From the NCBI GenBank assembly GCA_965214375.1, contig OZ243947.1, forward strand, positions 62,001 through 126,000: a DNA stretch of 64,000 bases, written 5' to 3'. A model generated the notes under the pieces. The model was given only the letters and a program-made list of their open reading frames with translations. It made no database searches and was not told the origin of the DNA. The first letter of the stretch is position 1. Every line of letters starts with the position of its first letter. A program made the translations under genes and the position numbers. Of this stretch, positions 53,921 to 63,100 are shown piece after piece. This DNA comes from Endobugula sp965214375 (GTDB taxonomy: Bacteria > Pseudomonadota > Gammaproteobacteria > Pseudomonadales > Cellvibrionaceae).

Positions 53921-54230
53921 TCAGGAGAAAAGATTTAATAATATCCCTTTCCCCTCTCCTTTGGATTATTGACAAGCCTTTGTATTTATTGTCTCATAAC
54001 TCCTTTGTCGCTTTAGGCGCCTAGCCTGGAAGGCAGTATTACTTCGGAATTATAAAAAAGAACTGTTATGCTCTTCTTGAAATCTTCTTAAATAACCTCC
54101 TTATATTCTGCAGTTAACTCACTGATGCTTTGTCATTGGTCAGTTTTTTGCGGGTGCGCTGTTGGTTTTGCAAACCTTGCTGGTCATGGCAGGTGTCGTT
54201 CTTTAATGTCTTAAAAAAAGGATATTTACA
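53921..54230. other. 310-bp intergenic region without a clear gene
   Basis: AT-rich, with no credible open frame with a start and ribosome-binding site and no tRNA. It presumably contains the promoter of the gene at 54231, but I see no strong -35/-10 pair or operator. Confidence 0.6.
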
Positions 54231-55710
54231 ATGTATAAAATACGACGTAAACACCTAATGCGCTTGATACCTCTGTTGCTGTGTTTGTTTTTTCACACAG
54301 TTGCCAGTGCGCAAACCGTTGATGATATTGACGGTGATGGTATCGAAAATGAAAACGATGTATTTGATCCGCCGCCAGGAACTTGGATCTATTGTTCTGC
54401 TGAGTGGGAGTAATGCTCACCGCCAGTTCCTGCTGAGGTACGCTTTGGTCATAATGACCAATATGCAACGGTTCAATCGGTGGCTGGCATAGGATGTTCC
54501 AGTGGTCTTGTAGGTGATCCCGGTATCAGTGGTCATCGGCAATGTGATTATCGCTTAAGCCTAACCGCAGACTTTGATGGTGATGGCGTGGTTGACAGTG
54601 AAGACCGCTATCCGGCAGATGCCAGTGAATCATCCGACATTGATTACGATGGTTTGGGCGATAATTCTGATCCATTTCCTCAGGACTACACCAACCGTGC
54701 CGATTCTAATTGGGTACATTGTTCCAATGACTGGGGGCCTTGTGTGTTACCGGTACCTGCCTTGGTACGTTACGGTGTGACAGATAACTATGTTTATCAG
54801 CAAGTGACTAACAGCATTGATTGTGCGCCGCCTGTCTTTGGTGATCCTGCCCCTGTTGTTGCCAAACAATGCGCTTATCTGCTCAGTGAATACCGCAGAC
54901 TTTGATGGTGATGGTGTGGTTGACAGTCATGACTTATATCCTACTGACCCCAACGAAAGTGCGGATAGTGATGGTGACGGCATTGCCGATAATAGCGACC
55001 AGTTTCCCAACGATGCCAGCAACGGCGTCAACGGTGAATGGATTCATTGTGCCTATGAGTTTGGTACCTGTTCAATACAGGGGCCATTTACCATGCGTTA
55101 TGGCGCCAATGGTCAGTATGTTTATACCGACGTTATGGATAGCTTTGAATGCACCAATAGTGTCTTTGGTGACCCTGCTCCCTTCGTTTTCAAAAGTTGT
55201 GCGTATTTATTAAGTGATACCACAGACTTTGATGGTGATGGCGTTCCGGATAATGAAGATCTCTATCCTCTTGACCCTAACGAAAGTGCAGATACTGATG
55301 GAGATGGTATTGCCGATAATACCGATCTGTTCCCTTACGACGCGACCAATGGTTCCAGTAGTGGTTGGGTTTATTGCTCTGCTGAAAGTGTCGATTGCCA
55401 TGTACCGCAATTATCACTGGTTCGTTATGGCGCCAATACTAGGTCTGCGTATGCCGAAGTCACTAGCACCATAAGCTGTAGCAATAGTGTCTTTGGTGAC
55501 CCCATTCCCAATGTTCATAAACAGTGTGAATACCAACTAGTCACCGACACCGATGGTGACACCATTGCCGATCATATGGATAACTGTCCTGTAATTGCCA
55601 ATACCGACCAGGCAGATATTGATGGTGATAAGCAAGGTGATGCTTGTGATGGCATTAACAATGCACCGACCTGGGGTAACTTCTCATGGGGGCAGGCAAT
55701 ATGGCAATAG
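54231..55710 (+). pseudogene. Secreted DxDxDG/Cys-module repeat protein with a TAA and a frameshift
   Basis: Signal peptide (RLIPLLLCLFFHTVASAQ) followed by four ~100-residue units. Each has calcium-loop repeats (DFDGDGVVDSEDRYPADASES type, like thrombospondin type 3) and a Cys-containing domain that reads W-x-x-C ... C ... RYG ... VFGDPxPxVxKxCxYxLS. TAA at 54411-54413 breaks the first Cys domain (EWE-stop-CSPPVPAEVRFG). A 1-nt A insertion at about 54889 (GTGAATACC versus GTGATACC in the next unit) shifts the second unit; the rest is open to 55710. Function unknown; probably an outer-surface or matrix protein. Confidence 0.65.
54560..55560 (+). repeat. Tandem ~310-bp protein modules in the secreted repeat gene
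   Basis: Three clear copies begin with GACTTTGATGGTGATGG at 54571, 54898 and 55226, spacing about 327 bp, with shared downstream phrases such as TTTGGTGACCC. A partial module with a weaker start precedes them. Confidence 0.65.
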
Positions 55711-55775
55711 CACAAACAGTGATTAAGAACATCTATACAACAGACGTATTAACCAAGTTATACAGGAATGTAATC

Positions 55776-56954
55776 ATGAAAAAACACACGACAAAAAATA
55801 TTAAAAAAACACTGACCGGACTAACGGTAGTATTATCAACCTTAACCGCACATAACACCTATGCCGCTGTGCCATATATTTTTACCAATGATGATCCAGC
55901 TGATGCGGCACACGTCAACGAAAATTTTTCTTACTTGGATAACCGTGTCACTGATTTGGCCGATCAATTAAACAATAATGATACGACTGTAGATGTTAAT
56001 TGTGGTGCGGGTGAGTCACTGACAGATGCGCTTGTTAATGCACCTGCTTCAGGGCATTTAACCGTCAATATTACCGGAGTGTGTAATGAACGAGTGATTA
56101 TTACCCGTTCTAATACGGCGATAGTGGGGGGATATACCGGTTATGCTAATGGGACTGATGATACAACTACTGGTTTATGGGATATTGCTTATGCAGATAC
56201 GCCTTTAAGCAGTTATCATCAATCTTTACCGAATGCAGATGAGCTTGACCAGCTTACGGGTTCACTAAATATTGTGGGCGCTAAAAATGTGGTTTTAAAA
56301 GGAATTGAGCCAAACTCATATTCTTCTGGTAGTCAGATATCTTTAAATATTTTGTCTGATTCATCGGTGGTATTAAAAGATTCTTATGTGGTTGGTGGGA
56401 GTATTATTGTTAATTCATCACGTTTGGCGGCCAGTAATGCATTTTCTGGTTTTAATGTAGGTCAACAAAGTGTATACGCGGATAATGGTGCGTCGGTTAT
56501 TTGGGATAATTCGTGGTTATATAATGATAGATCCCTACACCTTGATGAGTTTTTAGGCCTCAGAATTTATAACAACTCAACCTTTATTATCACCTGGGGC
56601 AATTCACTTGATGGTTCGGTAGCTGTAGATATTGATCTAAATAACGGTTCTCAATTACAGGTTAAAGAAGGTTTATGGAGAGCTATAGGCGCCATTCGTA
56701 TTGGCGCCGACTCTCGTATCGATTTCCAATAAGTAAGTTATGAAGGCGATATTACTGTTTTACCCAAAGGCTCTCTAAATATAGAAAATAACGGTAGTAG
56801 TGTTACTTGCAATATCACCGTTGATACCTTGGGTTTGGTCACTATTGGTGAGAATACTTCTGTCACTGGTGATATTACGTGTAATGATACGCAGTTAGCG
56901 AAAGTCTCTTTGGCGGCAGGTACACATACCGGCACCTTAACGGGTTGCCAGTAA
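55776..56954 (+). pseudogene. Secreted beta-helix-like protein with an in-frame TAA
   Basis: I use ATG 55776 (AGGA at 55763), giving a lysine-rich signal peptide KKTLTGLTVVLSTLTAHNTYA. Mature part: a short coiled-coil-like region (DNRVTDLADQLNNN), then long beta-repeat sequence with GSLNIVGAKNVVLKGIEPN and GLWRAIGAIRIGADSRIDFQ. TAA at 56730-56732 interrupts; the same frame continues VSYEGDITVLPKGSLNIEN to TAA 56954 with ring-like strands. Resembles the secreted C-terminal part of pectin-lyase-fold proteins; no catalytic residue was identified. Probably surface or exported. Confidence 0.55.
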
Positions 56955-56981
56955 TTTTTTAACCTTTAAGCGTTAATGATA

Positions 56982-57016
56982 CAGGCCTGCCCTTTTAAGG
57001 GGCGGGCCTGTTTTTT
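56982..57016 (+). terminator. Terminator between the beta-helix gene and the bicupin gene
   Basis: CAGGCCTGCCC pairs with GGGCGGGCCTG (one T-G) around TTTTAAG and is followed by T6 on the plus strand; it also serves the convergent cupin gene. Confidence 0.8.
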
Positions 57017-57700
57017 ATAGGGGCAAATGCCCCGTCTTCACATAAATCACTGCGCCATCGTCCTTGGTATAAGGCAAGTGTTGGCTCAAGTGTGGGCTGC
57101 GTAACCAGCTACCTTTTGGGTAGCGGCCGTGTTCATCGTAGAATGTGCCCTCTAAGACCAGAATTTCTTCACCCCCCCCCAATGCTGGTGTGCTTGAAAA
57201 CGGGTATTCGGTGCCCATTTCACTAATGCCACATGTTCCGCTTCAAATTGATGTAAAGGTATAACAGACAACCCGTCAACGAGGCCTGGCAGCCATAGCT
57301 CTGAGTTCGTATTGATACTGACACTCCGCTTGTCTTGCGGATTAAACTGATGTAGCTTTACAAAAATAGTTGCCCCCTCTGAACCAATGCGTGGCGTATG
57401 TGAGGTGCCAATGGGGTTGCGTACATAACTACCTACAGGGTGGTTACCATTTTCATCGGCAAAAATGCCTTCCAGTACCAGATATTCTTCACCACCATTA
57501 TGCGTGTGGGGAGTAAACTCACTGTTGGGGGCGTAGCGTAAAATCGAGGTGGCTCGCGCCACCTCGCCGCCAATGCGATCCAGCATCATGCGATCAACGC
57601 CAGCCATGGGCGAGGGAACCCAACGGTAATCATCCGCTTGAATCACCACGCGTTGGCTAAAGTCAGCATTAATAGTTGTGCTGTCACTGCGTTGTTGCAT
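57015..57700 (-). pseudogene. ChrR-like bicupin, frameshifted at a G9 tract
   Basis: Two cupin domains in one protein. First: PNSEFTPHTHNGGEEYLVLEGIF with metal ligands H-x-H and E. Second: FQAHQHWGG then, after a frame switch, EEILVLEGTFYDEHGRYPKGSW. The minus-strand G run at 57172-57180 has nine G; ten G would give a full ~228-residue bicupin. ChrR-type cupins act as zinc-binding anti-sigma partners or small-molecule dioxygenases; this one stands next to an SDR. It may be a phase-variable gene or a sequencing under-call. Confidence 0.7.
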
Positions 57701-57720
57701 ATTACCCTCCTGTGGGTATG

Positions 57721-58485
57721 TTAATTAAGTCCGCTCATAACGCCACCATCAACATCCCATATCGCGCCAGTAACCCAGCTGGCATCATCGGATAATAAGA
57801 AGTCGGCGACACTGGCGACATCATCTGGTTCACCAATTCGACCGATTGGGTGAAAGCTATTAAACCCCTTAAGTGTTTCTTCAATCTGGTCTTCTTCGAT
57901 AAATGTCTTGTAAATCGTACTTTGCACAATAGCAGGGGAGACGGCATTCACCCTAATATTGTCATCAGCAAGTTCCATGGCTAAGTGTTGAGTTAAGGAA
58001 TGTAAGCCGGCTTTTGCCATGGAATAGGCAGAAGAGGGGGTAGCTTTAATGGCCTGTTTGGCCCACATGGAGCCAATATTCACAATGGCGCCACCACCAT
58101 ATTGCTTCATATTTTTCGCAACGGCCTGATTAATAAAGAATAATGCTTCATTCAAGTCGTGGTATGCATGGTAATCTTTACGTTGATGTTCCAAAAACGG
58201 TACTGGATTAAAGTAACCCGCGGCATTTACTAGGTAATGAATATGACGGTCGTCGCTGGCAACGGTATTGATGAAATCATCGACCGCTTCTTGGCTGTAA
58301 AGGTCAACGGAATGGGTGTCGATGGAGAGAGCGCTTTCTTGCAAAATCTCGTTTTTGGCTGCTTCAAGACTGTTTTCTGAGCGGGCAACCAGTATCAGAT
58401 TAACCCCACGTTTTGCCAGGCGTTTTGCGGTATCCAGTCCCACTCCCTTTGAGCCGCCAATTAATAGTGCTGTTTGTGTTGTCAT
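57721..58485 (-). CDS. Short-chain dehydrogenase/reductase
   Basis: A 254-residue NAD(P)-dependent oxidoreductase of the SDR family. Cofactor motif TALLIGGSKGVGLDTAKRLA (TGxxxGxG type with G-G-S-K-G-V-G), NAAGYF (NNAG type), and the active tetrad Ser in IVNIGSMWAKQA plus Tyr-Lys in SAYSMAKAGLHS. The end WVTGAIWDVDGGVMSGLN is typical. 20 bases before the bicupin, probably one operon, with two operators in its promoter. Substrate unknown. Confidence 0.9.
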   Translation of the reverse strand: MTTQTALLIGGSKGVGLDTAKRLAKRGVNLILVARSENSLEAAKNEILQESALSIDTHSVDLYSQEAVDDFINTVASDDRHIHYLVNAAGYFNPVPFLEHQRKDYHAYHDLNEALFFINQAVAKNMKQYGGGAIVNIGSMWAKQAIKATPSSAYSMAKAGLHSLTQHLAMELADDNIRVNAVSPAIVQSTIYKTFIEEDQIEETLKGFNSFHPIGRIGEPDDVASVADFLLSDDASWVTGAIWDVDGGVMSGLN

Positions 58486-58506
58486 AGTTATATCCTCAAT
58501 TTATAT

Positions 58507-58524
58507 ATCTACTAAAAGGTAGAT
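58507..58524. promoter_or_regulatory. TetR operator 1
   Basis: ATCTAC-TAAAAG-GTAGAT, 6-bp perfect arms with N6 centre, about 22 bases before the SDR start. Same arms as the operator at 59189. Confidence 0.75.
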
Positions 58525-58562
58525 ATTTTTGGCTTAAAGAAAGGGCTAAAGCCCTATTAATT

Positions 58563-58580
58563 ATCTATTACTAGATAGAT
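58563..58580. promoter_or_regulatory. TetR operator 2
   Basis: ATCTAT-TACTAG-ATAGAT, same layout as the other two operators with one changed arm base each side (C/G to T/A). Confidence 0.65.
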
Positions 58581-58601
58581 TATTTTGTCAAATAAAAAGA
58601 A

Positions 58602-59174
58602 TTATGTTCTCAATAGTATTAAAGACTGCGTGATAACCACTTCCAGATACTTCACTCGGCCTCGTGCACGTGCGATTAACATGCCGCCTTCCAGAGTTGC
58701 CAAAAAATGCGCTGCTGTTGTTCTCGGTTCAAGAGAAGCATTCACATCTCCTTGTTCCTGAGCAAGTTGGATAGCATTGGCGATCCAGATTTCGTTAAGA
58801 TTAAAAAAATGGCACAGTTTCTCCTTGGCACTTTCAGGTAGTGTATCAAGGTCGCTGGATAACATACCACAGAGGCAATATTTCCCTGCTGCCAAGTTTT
58901 CGGTGAATATCTCGCTTAAAGCCGTTAACTGTTCTATACCTGAATCCTGTTCTTGGGCGATTGTTTTTAATAACGCTTCAAACCGTCCAATATACCGATT
59001 GACCATATGCAACGCTAGATCCTGCTTTGTGGGAAAATAATAATGAATGCTCGAGGTCTTCACGCCCACTTCATGCTGAATATCTTTATAGCTAAAGGCA
59101 TTAAACCCACGAGTCTGTGTATAATACTCTGCGCTATCCAGTATTTTATGGGCAGTGTTATTAAATTCGATCAC
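58602..59174 (-). CDS. TetR-family repressor
   Basis: A 190-residue regulator. N-terminal HTH: HKILDSAEYYTQTRGFNAFSYKDIQHEVGVKTSSIHYYFPTKQDLALHMV in pattern, closely matching TetR/AcrR. The rest is an all-helical ligand domain; TetR_C_33-like wording SDLDTLPESAKEKLCHFFN. Preceded by operator 3 (59189-59206), so it likely represses itself and the SDR-cupin unit. Ligand unknown; family members often sense toxic electrophiles or organic compounds. Confidence 0.88.
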   Translation of the reverse strand: MIEFNNTAHKILDSAEYYTQTRGFNAFSYKDIQHEVGVKTSSIHYYFPTKQDLALHMVNRYIGRFEALLKTIAQEQDSGIEQLTALSEIFTENLAAGKYCLCGMLSSDLDTLPESAKEKLCHFFNLNEIWIANAIQLAQEQGDVNASLEPRTTAAHFLATLEGGMLIARARGRVKYLEVVITQSLILLRT

Positions 59175-59188
59175 AAAGCGATCTCGTT

Positions 59189-59206
59189 ATCTACTGATAG
59201 GTAGAT
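59189..59206. promoter_or_regulatory. TetR operator 3
   Basis: ATCTAC-TGATAG-GTAGAT, identical arms to operator 1, 15 bases before the TetR start codon. Confidence 0.8.
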
Positions 59207-59304
59207 AATATATCAATTTTATATGATGTCAACAGAGAATTTTCCTGAATAAGCGCTTGACGCTGCATCGACAAATCTCTAAGATACGCGCCTCTTTTCG
59301 ATAC

Positions 59305-59381
59305 GCGCTCGTAGCTCAGCTGGATAGAGTACCTGGCTACGAACCAGGCGGTCGGAGGTTCGAATCCTCCCGAGCGCGCCA
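59305..59381 (+). tRNA. tRNA-Arg (ACG)
   Basis: 77-nt cloverleaf with encoded CCA: acceptor GCGCTCG pairs with CGAGCGC; anticodon loop CTACGAA with ACG; T-arm GGAGG-TTCGAAT-CCTCC. A weak hairpin with CCAATCA/TGATTGG follows (59388-59410). Confidence 0.95.
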
Positions 59382-59566
59382 TCTTAAGAGTCCAATCATT
59401 GTGATTGGGCTTTCATTGTGTTTAGAATGGGTAATTGACTCTGGAATGGCCATAATTAGTAAGATTGCCCACAATTCTAAAATACCTACCATGTCTCTAA
59501 TGATAAGTTTTCTTGATCAAAAAAACATTGCAACCGTGATTAGTAGCTTCTCAAGTAAAAGATTTA

Positions 59567-59914
59567 AATAATATATACTCGCCTGTGGGTGTTCCTGTTG
59601 AAGATGGTTTTTTGAGGGCCATGATTCTGACAAATAGTTTTTCTGAAGCTGAAAAATTTGACAGGGTGGTTTGTGTCGAAGGAATTATCCATTCTTATGA
59701 ATCTATTAGAAAATTACCAGAGTTGATGAATTATCAAACCAAAGCACCGTATGGCTTTGTGCCTTTTCACTTTGCTTTAAAACGTTTTAAGACGAATAAA
59801 CTAAAAAAACCTGGTTCTGCATTAAATATGCTTCTGGGTATTGTTGTCGATTTATATGTTTACACTGTTGCATCTTATAAAATGATGAGAGGAAAAGGGG
59901 CCGGTTATTGGTAA
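59567..59914 (+). pseudogene. C-terminal remnant of a glycosyltransferase-like protein
   Basis: About 109-115 residues, open from 59567 and no start with a ribosome-binding site (GTG 59585 is possible). GVPVEDGFLRAMILTNSFSE and CVEGIIHSYESIRKLPELMNYQTK resemble the C-terminal part of family-2 glycosyltransferases, where 'EDg.L..r......' is the acceptor motif, and the end is a hydrophobic helix (LLGIVVDLYVYTVASY). The N-terminal catalytic part is absent. Recognition is from memory and moderate; a truncated remnant beside a tRNA suggests a past insertion. Confidence 0.4.
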
Positions 59915-60121
59915 GGCTGGTTTTTTACCTGCTTAAGGGGGGATCGTTTGCCAGTGGGTACAGAGTGTATAGTCAATTGTAGTTGCGAGGGTAAAATAAG
60001 CGTTGCTATTCCTATTTTGAGTGTTTAAAATTGCTTGCGTTATTGTGCGACACTATTTGTAGAATCAGCCTGATTTTCTTCTTGGGTTAAATAACAATAC
60101 ATTAAAAATAAGGAGTGTTAG

Positions 60122-63100
60122 ATGCTTGTATTGCCAACAAGAAAGGTAGTGATGATTATTGGAAGCACCGCCTTTCTGCTATTTATCATAGCCTTGATAG
60201 TAAATTTTCAACCTTCTGATAAGATTTCCAGCTACACTGCCAGTTCAACTAACCCAGATATTGAACATTCCGCTATCCCTGATCCTGATCGCTCATCAAT
60301 AGATTCCAGTGTATTACTGGTTCAGTTTAATAAGGCATTTCGTTTATTACCAGCAGAGGAACAACAAGCGATTGTCGCGAGTCTGGGAGGCAAGCGTACA
60401 AAAACTTACCCCCATCTTGCTAATCTGTCGTTGGTAAGTGTAATTTCTGAAAGTGCTCATTTCAACCAGGCAGTGAGTCAGTTACGTAGTTCTGGGTGGG
60501 TAACCCTTGCAGAACCTAACTATATTGTCACCGCTGACGCCCAAGAAGTATTGACATGGGGCTTACATAATGACGGTCAGTCTGTCGGGCAAACTGATGC
60601 TGATATTGATGCGCCTGAAGCTTGGGATAAGTATCTGGCACAAACGGATAAAAAATCTAATACCATTGTTGCCGTATTGGATAGTGGATAGTGGTATTGA
60701 TATCACACATGAAGCCTTTGCTCATAAATTGTGGAAAAGTGCCCATGGTCAGATAGGCTATAACGTTTGTTCTTCTCAACAAACGATGAACGACACTTAT
60801 GGTCACGGCACACAGGTTGCCAGCGTGATAACCGCAGTTAATCCGCATACCCCCCTTGAAATACTCCCGGTAAAAGTCTTGTGTAATAACGCGTCCGGTA
60901 CACATGCAGAAATTATTGCGGGTCTGGATTATGTCTTGGGTTTAAAACAACAAGGTGTAGATATTACAGCTATTAATATGAGTTGGGGTGGGCAACACCG
61001 CAGTCGTATACTGGAGTCAGCTCTAAGAACAGTTGCCGATGCTGATGTATTGTTAGTCGCATCAGCAGGCAACAGCGGCAATAATATTGATCAACACACT
61101 CATTATCCTGCGAGTTACGATATTGATGGAATGTTAGTTGTGGCTTCAAGCAATCATCAGGACTATCTCTCTAGCGACAGCAACTACGGTCTTCATAGTG
61201 TTGATTTGTTGGCGCCGGGCGAAAAGGTATTAGCGGCGGCCCCTAATAATGATTATCAATATGTCAGTTGATCATCACTGGCTGCCGCATATGTCAGTGG
61301 TACGTTGGCACTGGTCAATTCCCATTTTTCTGGTTTATCTCCACAGCAACAAAAGTCGTTAGTACTGACAAGTGTTGACAAGTTTGCCCGTTTTGAAGGT
61401 AAGGCGGTCACACAGGGGCGGTTAAATGTTGCTAATGCGTTGAATAACGGTGGCATAGATCAGAGTTTGCCTTTGGTGCCCACTAGTGCACCGGTACAAC
61501 AGGCATCAAGTGTTTCTGCATCAAAAGATACGAGTCTTCTACCAGTGTCAGGTGCGGCAGAAGAGTCTGTACAAGCTTTAGGGCGTGAGCCACTGGAGTT
61601 AGATATTGTGACTAATCATGTTATGACTCGTTTTACGGAAGATTATCGAGACCTTTCCAAACAAGAACGTCAGGCCTTACTGATTGCTTATGGGGTTACG
61701 ATTGTGAAAGATTACCCCTATGCAGGGGGTAGTGTGTTACTGGAAATCAATGGTGCGCCTACAGCTGAGGCCGGTAAGTTACCGGCAGGTGAAACCAAAG
61801 AGTTGGTGCATCAACGTGTTGACATGGTTATCAAGCACTTAATACTTTCTGGTTTGGTTGATTACGCCGAACCAGACCATGTTTTACAAATTGCGGCGGT
61901 ACCCAATGATCCTCGCTATAACGAACTTTATGGCTTGCAAACGATTCAGGCCGAAGCTGCGTGGGATTATATTGACCAAAATGTGGCGAACCCTACAGAG
62001 ATTGTTGTAGGTGTTCTTGATTCAGGTGTGGACTATACCCACCCCGATTTGGCTGCGGCGATGTGGGTGAATCCAGGAGAAATTCCTGATGATGGCATTG
62101 ATAACGATGGCAATGGATATGTGGATGATGTGCATGGTTGGGATGCGTTTGATGGTGATAATGACCCGATGGATGTTAATGGCCATGGTTCACATGTGGC
62201 AGGAACCATTGCTGCTGTAAGGGATAATAATCAGGTTGTTGTTGGCGTAACACCGAATGTGAAAATTATGGCTTTGAAGTTTGGGGGAGCCATTTCTGGT
62301 AGTGAATCAGCGGCAATTGAACTGATTAATTATGTAAATGTGATGCAGTCCCAGTATGGGTTTGATATTCGTTTAACCAATAATAGCTGGGGCAATACCT
62401 TTTATAGTGTCTCGCTAGAGGAGGCGATTATGCAATCCAATACACAGAATATTTTAGTTGTAGCGGCTGCAGGCAATAGCTCGACTAATACTGATAATTT
62501 TATGTATTACCCACAAGGTTACGATGTGCCTAATGTGATTTCAGTTGGAGCAACAGATAGCGGAGATAATTTGGCGTCGTTTTCCAACTATGGACTTTCC
62601 AATGTTGATATTGCCGCTCCTGGTGATTTAATTTTAAGTACGGTGCCGGATAATGCGTACGCCTTTTACAGTGGAACATCTATGGCCGCTCCACATGTCA
62701 GTGGAGCACTTGCATTGTTAGCGTCTATTGATCCGACATTAAATGCCGCTGCATTGAAAGAACGCGTCTTGAATAATGCCGACGTGGTGAATGGTTTGAC
62801 CACGCAGATAGCGGGTGGTAGAAGACTAAGCGTTAATGGTATTTGGTTTCCTGGCTGACTTGAAATTGATGTTTCAAAAACTGATCCGTTAATCGTACCT
62901 GAAGGTGGTACAGCAACGTTTAATGTGCGTCTTACTGAAAATCTTGAAGCGGGCTCGAGTGTAGAGGCTACAATCTCTCGTTCAGTGGGTGATGAAGATA
63001 TTACGGTCAGCCCGGCTTTAATATCTTTTGATGCGACCAATTGGGATCAATGGCAAACAATCACCGTTGCAGCGGCGCAGGATAGTTATGGGGCGCGAGG

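Noticed and set aside
53800..54024. Open frame across tRNA-Ser
   Set aside because: It merely translates the tRNA and its terminator.
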